Shown: piece by piece, positions 8,763 to 17,602 of the stretch | How positions within the stretch are numbered: position 1 is the stretch's first letter | Layout of the letters: each line of letters opens with the position of its first letter | From: Acidobacteriaceae bacterium | Lineage (GTDB): Bacteria; Acidobacteriota; Terriglobia; Terriglobales; Acidobacteriaceae | Length of the DNA stretch: 37,724 nt | Direction of reading: 5' to 3' | NCBI GenBank assembly: GCA_003134435.1 | Contig: PLBE01000127.1 | Span: 1,557-39,280, forward strand | Position numbers and translations under genes: made by a program | Notes under the pieces: model-generated | What the model was told of the DNA's origin: nothing | Seen by the model: only the letters and a program-made list of their open reading frames with translations | The model's database searches: none

Positions 8763-8852
8763 TGGCGGAGAGGGAGGGATTCGAACCCCCGATACCCTTT
8801 CGGGTATGCCGGTTTTCAAGACCGGAGCCATCAACCACTCGGCCACCTCTCC
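8763..8852 (-). tRNA. tRNA-Ser (anticodon TGA)
   Basis: Read on the minus strand this is a class II tRNA of 90 nt including an encoded CCA (8763-8765). The acceptor stem GGAGAGG pairs with CCTCTCC, with G as discriminator. The D-arm region contains GGCCGAGTGGTTGATGGC. The anticodon stem CCGGT/ACCGG encloses loop CTTGAAA with anticodon TGA at 8816-8818. A long variable arm (ATACCC GAAA GGGTAT) and the T-arm with GGTTCGAATCC follow. The long variable arm and UGA anticodon identify serine, reading UCA. The strand opposite this gene produces a spurious protein-like extension (EREGFEPPIPF) that can be mistaken for the start of the LacI gene. Confidence 0.97.
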
Positions 8853-9040
8853 GGATACTAATGTTTTACTACACCCCGCAGATTTCCCGGATCTGTTCTG
8901 CGCAAAAAATAGCTGAACCCTTGGCCTCGAGGACTAAGCTGATTGTCCCCCGGTCGTCCAGGAACCCGGCTGGACGCGATGCGCGACTCGGGGTGCGGAT
9001 GTATCATAGTCGGTCTGTAATAACTCGCGCCCAAACAGAA

Positions 9041-10081
9041 ATGACGAAAGACAAGAAGTCTCGCCTCAGCCAGCCCGGCAGAGTCACGCTGCGCGACGTC
9101 GCGGCGCGAGTCGGCCTCGCTCCGGGCACGGTCTCGGCCGTCCTCAACAACTCTCCCTCGGCGCGTGCCATTCCCGAACGCACCCAGCAACGCATCCAGG
9201 CTGCCGCCCTGGAACTGAACTATCGTCCCAATTTCCTGGCCCGCTCTTTGCGCAAAAAGCGCACTTTCACAGTCGGCCTCATTATCCAGGAGATCGGTGA
9301 CGTCTACGGAGCCATGGTCATCAGTGGAGTCGAAGCCTACCTTCGCCGTCACAATTACTTTTTCCTGACCGTCATTCACCGCCACGACGCCTCCATGCTT
9401 CGCGATCACGCCCAGCTTCTCCTGGAGCGCGGAGCAGAAGGACTCATCACCGTTGACACCAGCTTGCACGAACCTCTGCCGCTGCCAACCGTCTGCGTCG
9501 CCGGACACAAGACTCTGAAAGGAGTTACCAACATCTTATTGGACCAGGAGCGTGGTGCCCGAGTGGCCCTGGAGCATCTGCTGCATCTCGGCCACCGTAA
9601 GATCGCCTTCATGAAGGGCCAGCCCCGCAGTTCCGATGCCGAAGACCGCTGGAGCGCAGTCTGCAAAGTGGCGCAAGAATTATGCATTGAGATGGACCCG
9701 AACCTGATCGTCAACCTTGAATTCGACGATTCTTCTCCCCAGGTCGGATATCCCTATGCCAAACAACTGCTCGCCAGAAAGACCCCTTTCACCGCGCTAT
9801 TCGCTTATAACGACATCTCCGCGATCGGCGCCATCCGCGCCGTACGCGAAGCAGGCCTTCGCATTCCGCAGGATGTCTCCGTCGTGGGGTTCGACGATAT
9901 TCCCTGGGCCGCCTACCACACTCCCAGTCTCACCACCGTGCAGCAACCCCTGGGCAGAATGGGTGAAATGGCTGCCGAAACCGTGATCCAGATGATCGAA
10001 CATGATGGGGCGTACGCTCCTGAAATCGCGATCGAACCAACGCTCGTCGTCCGCGAGTCAACCGGACGGGCCCCGAACTAA
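9041..10081 (+). CDS. LacI-family transcriptional regulator 1
   Basis: A sugar-responsive DNA-binding repressor or activator of 346 residues. The N-terminal helix-turn-helix is typical (VTLRDVAARVGLAPGTVSAVLNNS, about residues 13-36) and is followed by the hinge (RPNFLARSLR). A periplasmic-binding-protein-like sensor domain fills the rest, with the family hallmarks HLGHRKIAFMKG, ALFAYNDISAIGAIRA and VGFDDIPWAAY. The frame is open far upstream across the tRNA gene, but that is an antisense artefact. I chose the ATG at 9041, which gives standard family length; an ATG at 8999 is possible. No clear Shine-Dalgarno is seen. Position between the amylase and SGNH hydrolase genes suggests it governs the alpha-glucan genes to its left; this is inference. 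Confidence 0.88.
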   Translation: MTKDKKSRLSQPGRVTLRDVAARVGLAPGTVSAVLNNSPSARAIPERTQQRIQAAALELNYRPNFLARSLRKKRTFTVGLIIQEIGDVYGAMVISGVEAYLRRHNYFFLTVIHRHDASMLRDHAQLLLERGAEGLITVDTSLHEPLPLPTVCVAGHKTLKGVTNILLDQERGARVALEHLLHLGHRKIAFMKGQPRSSDAEDRWSAVCKVAQELCIEMDPNLIVNLEFDDSSPQVGYPYAKQLLARKTPFTALFAYNDISAIGAIRAVREAGLRIPQDVSVVGFDDIPWAAYHTPSLTTVQQPLGRMGEMAAETVIQMIEHDGAYAPEIAIEPTLVVRESTGRAPN

Positions 10082-10225
10082 GGTTGCGGCGGCAAGGCTC
10101 GCGCCGTGGCACATTGGATATTCAGTCCTGGAAAATTGATCGGAATCGTGAATGAGAAATAGAACACGCTTCGCTCTTCGGACGGCCCGTTAACATCGAG
10201 GTTAAATTTAGGATCGCTGAATTCT

Positions 10226-11500
10226 ATGAGAATCCCTCCAACTTCTCCGCGGCACGCACTCTTCGCCTTCGCCCTCACCATGGCATCGCTGTCCGTACCA
10301 GCTTCCGGCGGCGATGGCCCCCAGCATTGGATCACAACCTGGGCCACGTCGAATGTGTCCAGCGACCAACCCGCCACTTTCTCCAATCAGACCATTCGCG
10401 AAATCGTCCATACCACCATCGGCGGTTCCAGCCTTCGCATCGTGCTCTCCAACACGTTTGGCCCGCGCCCAATCCGATTCGATGCCGTCTATGTTGGATT
10501 GCAAAAAGAAGCAGCCACTCTGGTTCCGCAATCGAATCACGCGGTGACCTTCGGCGGTAGCCCATCCATCGCGATTCCTGAAGGCGCTGAAGCTTTAAGC
10601 GATCCCGTTCCGCTCGCCGTCGGCCCTGAGCAGAATCTCACCATCAGTTTGTTTACTGCCGCCGATACCGGACCTGCCACGGTTCACGGCTCGGCTTTCC
10701 AAACCAACTTTATCTCGGGCGCGGGCAACTTCGCCGCTGACGAAAAAGCCATCGGCTTTACCAACGCCGCGGGATCTCGGGCCGCCGCACCTCAAACTAC
10801 CGGCTCTTGGTACTTCCTGAGCGCCGTCGAAGTGCTAGCCTCCCCCGCCGCCAAAGGCGCCGTGGTTGCCCTCGGAGACTCCATCACCGACGGCGCCTCT
10901 GCCCGGGCCGACAAGAACGAACGCTGGACTGACGTGCTCGCCCGCCGCCTCCTGGCCAATCATTCGGAAATTGCCGTCCTCAATGCCGGCATCGGCGGTA
11001 ATCGCGTTTTAACCACCTCACCCTGCTGGGGACAGAACGCGCTGGCCCGGCTGCGCCGCGACGTTCTGTCGCAAACCGGAATCTCATCAGTCATTTTGTT
11101 CGAGGGCACCAACGACATTGGTCAGCCCGATACGCCCGCCGCGGCTACCAACCCTTGCCTCACCCGGACACCGGTCACCGCCGATGAAATCATCGCCGGC
11201 TATAAACAGATCATCGCGCGTACCCATGCCCGCGCCCTCAAGATCTTCGGCGCCACCATCCTCCCCTATCAAGGCTTCGCTGGATGGACCGCAATCGGTG
11301 AGGCCAAACGCACCGCCGTCAATCACTGGATTCGCACCTCCGGCGCTTTCGATGGAATCATCGACTTTGACGCCGCCCTGCGCGACCCGGCAACCCCCAC
11401 CCGCTTAGCTCCGCACTACGACAGTGGAGATCACCTCCATCCCGGCCCCGCAGGTCATGAAGCAATGGCCAATGCCGTCGATCTGTCGCTATTCCGCTGA
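10226..11500 (+). CDS. Secreted SGNH/GDSL hydrolase
   Basis: Exported esterase of about 424 residues, probably removing acyl groups from a carbohydrate or other ester. A signal peptide covers about residues 1-27. Residues about 30-195 form a beta-rich accessory domain (HWITTWATSN ... SNTFGPRPIRFDAVYVGL). The SGNH domain then shows all four blocks: GDSITDG with Ser219, the oxyanion Gly in GIGGNRV, GTNDIG with Asn296, and the Asp402/His405 pair in GDHLHP. The two-domain form is common in secreted SGNH hydrolases near glycosidase genes. An AGG lies 13 bp before the ATG, a long spacing. The gene converges with the GH-A glycosidase, 72 bp apart. Acetyl-xylan- or rhamnogalacturonan-type esterase activity is possible but not shown. 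Confidence 0.88.
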   Translation: MRIPPTSPRHALFAFALTMASLSVPASGGDGPQHWITTWATSNVSSDQPATFSNQTIREIVHTTIGGSSLRIVLSNTFGPRPIRFDAVYVGLQKEAATLVPQSNHAVTFGGSPSIAIPEGAEALSDPVPLAVGPEQNLTISLFTAADTGPATVHGSAFQTNFISGAGNFAADEKAIGFTNAAGSRAAAPQTTGSWYFLSAVEVLASPAAKGAVVALGDSITDGASARADKNERWTDVLARRLLANHSEIAVLNAGIGGNRVLTTSPCWGQNALARLRRDVLSQTGISSVILFEGTNDIGQPDTPAAATNPCLTRTPVTADEIIAGYKQIIARTHARALKIFGATILPYQGFAGWTAIGEAKRTAVNHWIRTSGAFDGIIDFDAALRDPATPTRLAPHYDSGDHLHPGPAGHEAMANAVDLSLFR

Positions 11501-11572
11501 ATTCACCGACTATCTCGGCCGATACGCTCGTGCCCTGACCAGCGCTGCCCGTTCCGCCAACACCCCATCGCG

Positions 11573-14500
11573 CTAGAATCCGTACTTCGCCACCACCGCC
11601 TTCTCCCGCTTGCCTATCACCGCGATCGCCGCATGTTGCCCCGGTAGCAGCAAGTTAATCCGCGCGCCCGTAAGCTTGTCGCGCAAGTCGATTCTCGTAT
11701 CCTCCCCCGCATCTGAAACCATCACATACATCACTCCATCCTCGAGTACCGTCGGATAAATAAGCACGCCGGGCGACATCGTGGCCTCAACTTCAGCCCC
11801 GAGTTCAAAAAGCGGCTCGATCCCAACCCGCCCCGCCACATAGGTATATAAATCCGCGGCGGCTTGCGTACCTTCCGCCAGTTCCACCGGATACGCGGCC
11901 CAGAAGACTCGCCCCTTGCCGTACGGAATCTCCTCAAATGTGGAACCGTCGTTGAATCGCAACGCATCCAGCCAAGTCTGCTTCTGCATGTCAAATGAAA
12001 GTCTGACGTCCCGGTCCTTCAGCCGGAGGCTGGCGTTGTGATAGGTCAGCGGAACAGTGTGCGCTTCCAGTTTCACCTGCCCGGCGCGCCCGGCATGTTG
12101 CCAGTGTTCGTCATACTCCACCGGGCCTGTGATCAGCAGATTGCCTCCCTCCTTCGCATACTGCAACAAGGCCTGCCACGCTTTCTCCGACAAGGCCTGC
12201 GCGGAAGGCAAAATCGCCAACTTGGGCATCCCCAGTTTGTCGATCTGATTCTCTGCGATCGCATAGGCCGTCAGCCGATCGTTGTATGCCAGCGCCCGCA
12301 CCGCCTTCTGCTGCGCCTCAATCTGCATTCCTTGGATTACCGAAAACTGCGCCGCCTGCGAAGTGACAATGGCCACCGAGGGCAATTGCGGCTTGCGCAA
12401 ATGCGGGCTTAGCGACTTCGAGAAAGCCGCGTACTCCCGCAGCAAGCTTGCTTCCGGCTTCTCCGTGCCATCCGGAAGCACCGCCCCAATCGGTGTCTCG
12501 TTGCCATTCGTCATGTACGAATTCGTGTTCCACAACCACTCAATGGCGCCCGACCCCTGAATGAATGACGTAGCAATCTTGCGCTCCAGAAGTGCGGCTT
12601 CCTCCTGCGGACTGCGACGAGCCGTCTCATCAAGATTCAACTCGCGCTGCAAACCCGTCTCCTGGATCAGCAGTGTCTCTCCCGGCTGCTTCGCCAGAAT
12701 CGAATCCCACAGCACGTAATCGTTCAGCCACCACGTGTGATTCGTAGTGAAATCCACAAACCGCCCGTAATAAGCCGGCGAGAGACGGTCCTGAACTCCG
12801 CCCTCGTCCTGTCCAACCGTGACCAGTTGCTGCGATCCCGCGCCGCGAATCGCCTCATGCATCTCGCGCGCCCAGTTCGCAAATACATCCTGAGCGAAAA
12901 GATAATAGTCGTAGACTTTCAGCGAGTTGTGGCCAATGTACATTCCACGTGGTGTAAATTCGACGTCTTCGGGAACCGGCACCGTCCCCTGCACTGCACC
13001 AGCCGGAAGATTCCACGCCGCCGCCAGCGCCGCCCGATCCGGATAACGTCGGTTCAACCACTCGTTCCATTTCGCCAGTTCGATGGCATCGCCGTTCGGC
13101 CGCATCGTCCACAGCCTCTCAGAATCGCTCGGCTCGTTGATCAAGTCCCAGGCCAGCCACGGCACATCGTGGAAACGCTCGACCACCGAAGCGATCAATG
13201 TCTTCTGCCGTCGCACCGCCTCCGGATCCAGATAAGGATTCACTCCTCCCAGCACATCCGGCGCAAACGCGAAAAAATTGAACTGCACCGGCATCCCGTT
13301 CTTGCGCGCCGTCATGAGATACGCTTCCAGCGTCCGCAGCGTCCTTTCGTAGGGCTGCCCGTTTTCATCGCAAAGCTTGTCCCAGCCCGTCCACCAGCCC
13401 GTGCGAATCATGTTCAAACCGCCGGAATGGATCTGCGCCAGATCCTGATCCCACACGTAAACATTGGGGCGCTCGAAGTAAAGACGCTGGAATTCACTCG
13501 ACATGTAGGTCGTTCCAACCACCGCCAGCGGCTGCCCCTCGAGCTCGAAGTAATCTCCATTGACCGTCATCCGCGGGCCCGAACCCAGGAACGCCCGGTC
13601 GCGCACCCAGAATCCGGAATGATGAATCGCGCGCACCTTGCCTTGCCCATCGCCGCCTTCCACCAGTTGCGCTTCGATGATCTGCAGACCCGCCGTTTTC
13701 GGAGCCGGCAAATAAAGCGGCTGCTCGGCCAGCTCGGAAAGCGTTCCTCTTACTTCAGAGCGCGCCTGCGGCTGATCCTGCGAGTAGCTCGTGACCTTGA
13801 TTGTGAGCGGCAAGCTCGAGGCCGCGTTCGCGTGCCAATTCACTTCCAGTTGAACCGGCTCCCCCGGAAAGTAGAGCGGAAATTCCGGGTGCACATTGAA
13901 TTCTTCGCTGCCCCGCAGAGCCATCTCGGCGAGCCCTTGCACTAACTCCGTGGCCGCCGCGCCAACATAAAAATCCGCCCCCACTTCCGAGTTCAAAAAG
14001 ACCCAGCGCCCGCCCCCAAAACCGTTTCGTAAATGATCGATCGCAACCGCCGGAGCCGCCATCTTCCGTCCATCCTTGACGCCCCATGCCAGCGCGTCGA
14101 GGCGCGCATCAATCGAGCCCGCCGCGCCACCACGGTGAGAGAGATCGACCGCGCTCAGGCGAATCACCGGACTGAACCCTCGTCCCCACCCGAAGCGCGG
14201 CAATCGCAGCGGCAGCTCCGGATTCGGTTGAAATTCCAATCCCTCCGACCCCGGAGTCGTCTGGTACTGGTCAATCATCAACGCCCGCGCGAATCGCACA
14301 CTGTATTCGCGCAGCTTCCAGCCATTGGCATCGCGATACGCCGAGCGCGTGAAGGGCCTGCCGCCCAGCACCAGCAGATTCCCTCCATGCTCAAGAAACC
14401 CCAAAATCTCAGCCCATGATTCTTCCGGAAACGCCGACCCATAAGGCAGCACCAGCAGTCGCGACGTTGGATCCTTTAGCGCACCGCCAAGCTCCGCTGC

Positions 14501-14695
14501 CGAGGCAAATCGCGCGCCCTCCATCATCTTCGCGAGACGCTGCTCCGGCGGTCCAGCCGTATCCGCTGCCGGAAATCCCGCTTCGCTGAACACTACCGCG
14601 CCGGAAAATCGCTCGGCCGCCGCGACGCTTGTACCCATCATCAACGGCAGCGCCCAACCCACCGCACAAAATAGAAAGAGAGAAATTCTTCTCAT
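11573..14695 (-). CDS. Large secreted clan GH-A glycoside hydrolase (GH42/GH5-like)
   Basis: A predicted exported beta-glycosidase of 1,040 residues. The start at 14695 gives a good signal peptide (RRISLFLFCAVGWALPLMM...) and has AGGCAGG a few bases upstream, so earlier in-frame starts are unlikely. Residues 80-112 and 825-858 each hold a similar alpha/beta block (LPYGSAFPEESWAEILGFL and LPSAQALSEKAWQALLQYA, each then GGNLL), like the glutamine-amidotransferase-like fold of GH42 trimerisation domains. A (beta/alpha)8 barrel lies between, at about 385-700, with candidate acid/base Glu521 in DLINEPS and nucleophile Glu679 in LIQETG, 158 residues apart. It diverges from the hexose transporter/glucokinase operon and shares a putative operator with it. 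Family assignment to GH42, GH5 or an unassigned GH-A family is uncertain; beta-galactosidase is a reasonable guess only. Confidence 0.75.
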   Translation of the reverse strand: MRRISLFLFCAVGWALPLMMGTSVAAAERFSGAVVFSEAGFPAADTAGPPEQRLAKMMEGARFASAAELGGALKDPTSRLLVLPYGSAFPEESWAEILGFLEHGGNLLVLGGRPFTRSAYRDANGWKLREYSVRFARALMIDQYQTTPGSEGLEFQPNPELPLRLPRFGWGRGFSPVIRLSAVDLSHRGGAAGSIDARLDALAWGVKDGRKMAAPAVAIDHLRNGFGGGRWVFLNSEVGADFYVGAAATELVQGLAEMALRGSEEFNVHPEFPLYFPGEPVQLEVNWHANAASSLPLTIKVTSYSQDQPQARSEVRGTLSELAEQPLYLPAPKTAGLQIIEAQLVEGGDGQGKVRAIHHSGFWVRDRAFLGSGPRMTVNGDYFELEGQPLAVVGTTYMSSEFQRLYFERPNVYVWDQDLAQIHSGGLNMIRTGWWTGWDKLCDENGQPYERTLRTLEAYLMTARKNGMPVQFNFFAFAPDVLGGVNPYLDPEAVRRQKTLIASVVERFHDVPWLAWDLINEPSDSERLWTMRPNGDAIELAKWNEWLNRRYPDRAALAAAWNLPAGAVQGTVPVPEDVEFTPRGMYIGHNSLKVYDYYLFAQDVFANWAREMHEAIRGAGSQQLVTVGQDEGGVQDRLSPAYYGRFVDFTTNHTWWLNDYVLWDSILAKQPGETLLIQETGLQRELNLDETARRSPQEEAALLERKIATSFIQGSGAIEWLWNTNSYMTNGNETPIGAVLPDGTEKPEASLLREYAAFSKSLSPHLRKPQLPSVAIVTSQAAQFSVIQGMQIEAQQKAVRALAYNDRLTAYAIAENQIDKLGMPKLAILPSAQALSEKAWQALLQYAKEGGNLLITGPVEYDEHWQHAGRAGQVKLEAHTVPLTYHNASLRLKDRDVRLSFDMQKQTWLDALRFNDGSTFEEIPYGKGRVFWAAYPVELAEGTQAAADLYTYVAGRVGIEPLFELGAEVEATMSPGVLIYPTVLEDGVMYVMVSDAGEDTRIDLRDKLTGARINLLLPGQHAAIAVIGKREKAVVAKYGF

Positions 14696-14841
14696 CAGAA
14701 TGCCTGCCTTATCGCTTGTGATCGTACCCCTTGAGAGCGTTCCGCTTTCAGATCCTGCCGCTTTGTTCGAACGAAGCCCGAGCCACTTCGAGCCCGCCTC
14801 CACCATGGCAAACAATAATACTGTAACGATTTTGTAGTAAC

Positions 14842-14855
14842 GATCAACGATTATC
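14842..14855. promoter_or_regulatory. Putative LacI operator GATCAACGATTATC
   Basis: This 14-mer matches GATNAACGATNATC, also found exactly at 25830-25843 and nearly at 25808-25821. Ten of 14 positions are dyad-symmetric around a central CG, as in LacI-family operators. Two further AACGAT cores lie close by at 14825 and 14839. It is 147 bp upstream of the glycosidase start and 112 bp upstream of the hexose transporter start, so one bound protein could control both. Confidence 0.5.
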
Positions 14856-14890
14856 TTTGACGGCAGGCCGTGTTATCCTCGTGTTTTGGA

Positions 14891-14899
14891 TGGTATGAT
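14891..14899 (+). promoter_or_regulatory. Candidate extended -10 for the transporter/glucokinase operon
   Basis: TGG followed by TATGAT (14894-14899) fits an extended -10 element of the housekeeping type, 68 bp before the transporter ATG. No good -35 is seen at the matching distance, as is allowed for extended -10 promoters. The putative operator lies about 40 bp upstream of it. Confidence 0.3.
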
Positions 14900-14966
14900 C
14901 TGCCCACATGAAGAGGTGGCCCTGCTATGCTGCGCCGCCCTTTCGTAGCCGAGACAATGGAGGCCA

Positions 14967-16493
14967 ATGCCGTCTCTCCCTAGCACGAATCTGCCGCCGC
15001 AATCGTTGACGTCCGCTCCTGCCACTACCCATCGGGCCGCGCTGTCGGTCGTGACCACTCTGTTTTTCATGTGGGGATTTCTTACCTGCTTAAACGACAT
15101 CCTCGTCCCTCACCTGAAATCCATCTTCGACCTCAACTACCGGCAAGTGATGTTGATCCAGTTCGCATTTTTCGGCGCCTATTTCCTTTTCTCCATTCCT
15201 TCCGCCAAGATCATTGACTGGATTGGTTATCAGCGCTCCATGGTGGTCGGTCTGCTCACCATGGGCCTCGGAGCCTTTCTCTTCGTCCCCGCAGCCAGTG
15301 TTCCATCCTACCCTTTGTTCCTCGGTGCGCTGATTGTCCTAGCCGCCGGCATCACCTGCCTGCAGGTCGCTGCCAATCCTTACGTCAGTGTCCTAGGTAC
15401 TCCCGAGACCGCTTCCAGTCGCCTCAACCTGACCCAGGCATTCAATTCCCTCGGAACCTTCCTTGCCCCTTTCTTTGGCGGCTTGCTGATTCTCAGCGCC
15501 GCCCCCAAAACCATTGACGAGATTCGCGCCTTGGCGCCCGCCGCCTTGCAAGCCTATCGCCTGCATGAAGCGGCCACGGTCAAGACGCCCTACGTCGGCC
15601 TTGGCATCGCGCTGGTTGTGCTCGCCGCCGCCATTGGTAGCTTCAAACTGCCCAAGATCGAACACGCCCAGCACCGCATTGGCGAAAAAGTCAGCGACTC
15701 CATTTGGAAGCATCCAAATCTCGTTCTCGGCGCCATCGCCATCTTCGTCTACGTCGGAGCCGAAGTCTCCATTGGAAGCTTCCTCGTGAATTACTTCAAC
15801 CAGCCCGAAATCGGCGGTCTCTCGGCCCGGGTCGCCGCTGGATTTGTCGCCTTGTACTGGGGTAGCGCTATGGTCGGACGGTTTTTCGGCTCCGCTTTAT
15901 TGAGCGGCGCGAAAGCATCTCGCTTGGCCCTGGCATCCGCCGCCGGAGCCCTCATGGCCTTCGTTTCCTACTGGCTCCGCGGCCGAGTCGCTGTCGAGGA
16001 TCAAACCGGACTCACCGTTTTGCTCCGACAACTCGGAGCGGTTCTGGTTTCCGCAGGCCCTCTGTTTGCCCTGGTTGCGGTTCTGGCTGCCATTCTCGCA
16101 ATCATCGCCGCGCTTCGCGGCGGCAACGTCTCTGCCCGTACCAATGCCCTCCTCGGCCTTTGTGCCTTGGCCGCCTGCATTCTCGTCGCAACCTCCATGC
16201 TCAGCATGGGTCCAACCGCCATGTGGAGCATTATCCTCGTCGGCCTGTTCAACTCCATCATGTTCCCCAGCATCTTCACCCTGGCCATCGCCGAACTCGG
16301 ACCCCTCACCGGCGATGGCTCCGGCCTCCTGGTCATGGCCATTGTCGGCGGCGCGATTATTCCGGTGGCCCAAGGCGCGATCGCCGATAGCATTGGGATT
16401 CATCACGCTTTTTTCCTCCCAGTCATTTGCTATCTCTACATCGTGTTCTATGCGTTCAAAGGCTCCAAGCCCCGGAAAGTACTGGCGAACTAG
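14967..16493 (+). CDS. FucP/GluP-type hexose:proton symporter (MFS)
   Basis: A 508-residue inner-membrane transporter importing a monosaccharide, probably glucose and/or galactose. Helix 1 carries the family signature FFMWGFLTCLNDILVPHLK (about residues 32-50). Another hallmark, CLQVAANPYVSVLG ... SRLNLTQAFNSLGTFLAPFFGG, follows at about 130-175 and is characteristic of the L-fucose/glucose-galactose (FucP, GluP) family. About 12 membrane helices are visible, with a longer loop near 215-240. TGGAGG lies only three bases before the ATG, which is a short spacing. The ROK kinase gene starts 24 bp after its stop, so the pair is almost certainly one operon: import, then phosphorylation. The sugar is inferred from family and neighbour. 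Confidence 0.9.
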   Translation: MPSLPSTNLPPQSLTSAPATTHRAALSVVTTLFFMWGFLTCLNDILVPHLKSIFDLNYRQVMLIQFAFFGAYFLFSIPSAKIIDWIGYQRSMVVGLLTMGLGAFLFVPAASVPSYPLFLGALIVLAAGITCLQVAANPYVSVLGTPETASSRLNLTQAFNSLGTFLAPFFGGLLILSAAPKTIDEIRALAPAALQAYRLHEAATVKTPYVGLGIALVVLAAAIGSFKLPKIEHAQHRIGEKVSDSIWKHPNLVLGAIAIFVYVGAEVSIGSFLVNYFNQPEIGGLSARVAAGFVALYWGSAMVGRFFGSALLSGAKASRLALASAAGALMAFVSYWLRGRVAVEDQTGLTVLLRQLGAVLVSAGPLFALVAVLAAILAIIAALRGGNVSARTNALLGLCALAACILVATSMLSMGPTAMWSIILVGLFNSIMFPSIFTLAIAELGPLTGDGSGLLVMAIVGGAIIPVAQGAIADSIGIHHAFFLPVICYLYIVFYAFKGSKPRKVLAN

Positions 16494-16517
16494 ACCCACG
16501 AAAGGTAAAGGTAACGA

Positions 16518-17564
16518 ATGTCTTCGGTTGCGGTGCGCGACGAACTCGTCATCGGCGTGGACATAGGCGGCACCAAGGTCGCCGCCGGCCTCGTCGATCC
16601 GGGCGGCGAGATCCTTTGCCACAACCGTAATCCCATGGTTCCAAACCAGGGTCCCGCCAGCGCCCTCGCCGCCGTTACCAAAGCCATTGAAACCGCTTCC
16701 GCCCAGGCCATCAGCACTGCCGGCAAACATAACCTGATCCGCGGAGTCGGAATCTGTTGTCCCGGGCCCCTCGATCCAACCACGGGAGTGATCATCAACC
16801 CTCCCAACCTTCCCAGTTGGAGGAATTTCCCTCTCGCTGCTGAAATCGCGCAGATCTATCGCGTCCGCGTCAAAGTGGATAATGACGCCAATGCCGCCGG
16901 CCTCGCCGAAACTCTCTGGGGATCCGGACGCGGCTACCGCAACGTCTTTTACGCCACCATCGGCACCGGAATCGGCACCGCCATCGTCCTCGACGGACAC
17001 ATCTATCACGGTCGCACCGGCGCCGCCGCCGAGGGCGGACACATGACCATTGACTACAATGGACCACGCTGCGGTTGCGGCAAGCCCGGTTGCATCGAGG
17101 TCCTCGCCTCCGGTCCGGCCATCGCCCGCCGCGCCCGCGCCAAACTCACTGCCGGACAACCCTCCAGCCTGCTCGATCTCGCCGCGGGTAAACCCGAAAA
17201 CGTTACCAGCGAAATGGTGGGCGAAGCCGCCTCGGCAGACGATCCCGCCGCCCGCGACGTTCTTCGCGAGACCATCGAACTCTTGTCCTTCTGGTTCGGC
17301 AACATCATTGACCTGCTCGAACCGGACGTCATGATTGTCGGTGGCGGCGTGGCCTCTATGCTCAAACCTTATTTCGGCCAGATCCAGGATCGCCTGCCCG
17401 GTTGTTGTGTCAACCAGCGCTGCCAGGAAATCCCTCTGTTGTCCGCTCGCTACGGCGAAGATGCCGGCATTGCGGGAGGCGCCGCCCTCTGCTTCGACGA
17501 GGCCAGAAACGACACGCGCCCCGAACCCGCCTCTGGCCCTGCTCAGGCCCTTCTGGGACGCTAG
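16518..17564 (+). CDS. ROK-family glucokinase
   Basis: Cytoplasmic sugar kinase of 348 residues, phosphorylating glucose (or a related hexose) with ATP to feed glycolysis. The phosphate-1 ATP motif is present (VIGVDIGGTKVAAG, about residues 11-24). The sugar-binding Asn-Asp (DNDANAAGLAE) and the catalytic region (GTGIGTAIVLDG) follow. The ROK zinc site is complete: His175 in EGGHM and the cysteines of CGCGKPGC (Cys185, Cys187, Cys192). AAAGG lies about 14 bases before the ATG, with a second AAAGG nearer. It is cotranscribed with the upstream hexose symporter. ROK kinases can also use fructose or N-acetyl sugars, so glucokinase is the likely, not certain, activity. Confidence 0.9.
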   Translation: MSSVAVRDELVIGVDIGGTKVAAGLVDPGGEILCHNRNPMVPNQGPASALAAVTKAIETASAQAISTAGKHNLIRGVGICCPGPLDPTTGVIINPPNLPSWRNFPLAAEIAQIYRVRVKVDNDANAAGLAETLWGSGRGYRNVFYATIGTGIGTAIVLDGHIYHGRTGAAAEGGHMTIDYNGPRCGCGKPGCIEVLASGPAIARRARAKLTAGQPSSLLDLAAGKPENVTSEMVGEAASADDPAARDVLRETIELLSFWFGNIIDLLEPDVMIVGGGVASMLKPYFGQIQDRLPGCCVNQRCQEIPLLSARYGEDAGIAGGAALCFDEARNDTRPEPASGPAQALLGR

Positions 17565-17602
17565 TGCAGTTGAATAGACTGAGGTTTTTGACTTTCTCCG
17601 AT

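Noticed and set aside
12737-13945. 402-codon plus-strand frame inside the GH-A glycosidase gene
   Set aside because: Arg/His/Pro-rich translation without family features, lying wholly antisense to a coherent glycosidase.
14857-14862. TTGACG as -35 for the hexose transporter
   Set aside because: No -10 at 16-18 bp; the good TATGAT is 31 bp away, so the extended -10 alone is the better candidate.
15897-17159. 420-codon minus-strand frame across the symporter/glucokinase operon
   Set aside because: Gly/Asp/Glu-rich shadow that spans two clear genes on the other strand.
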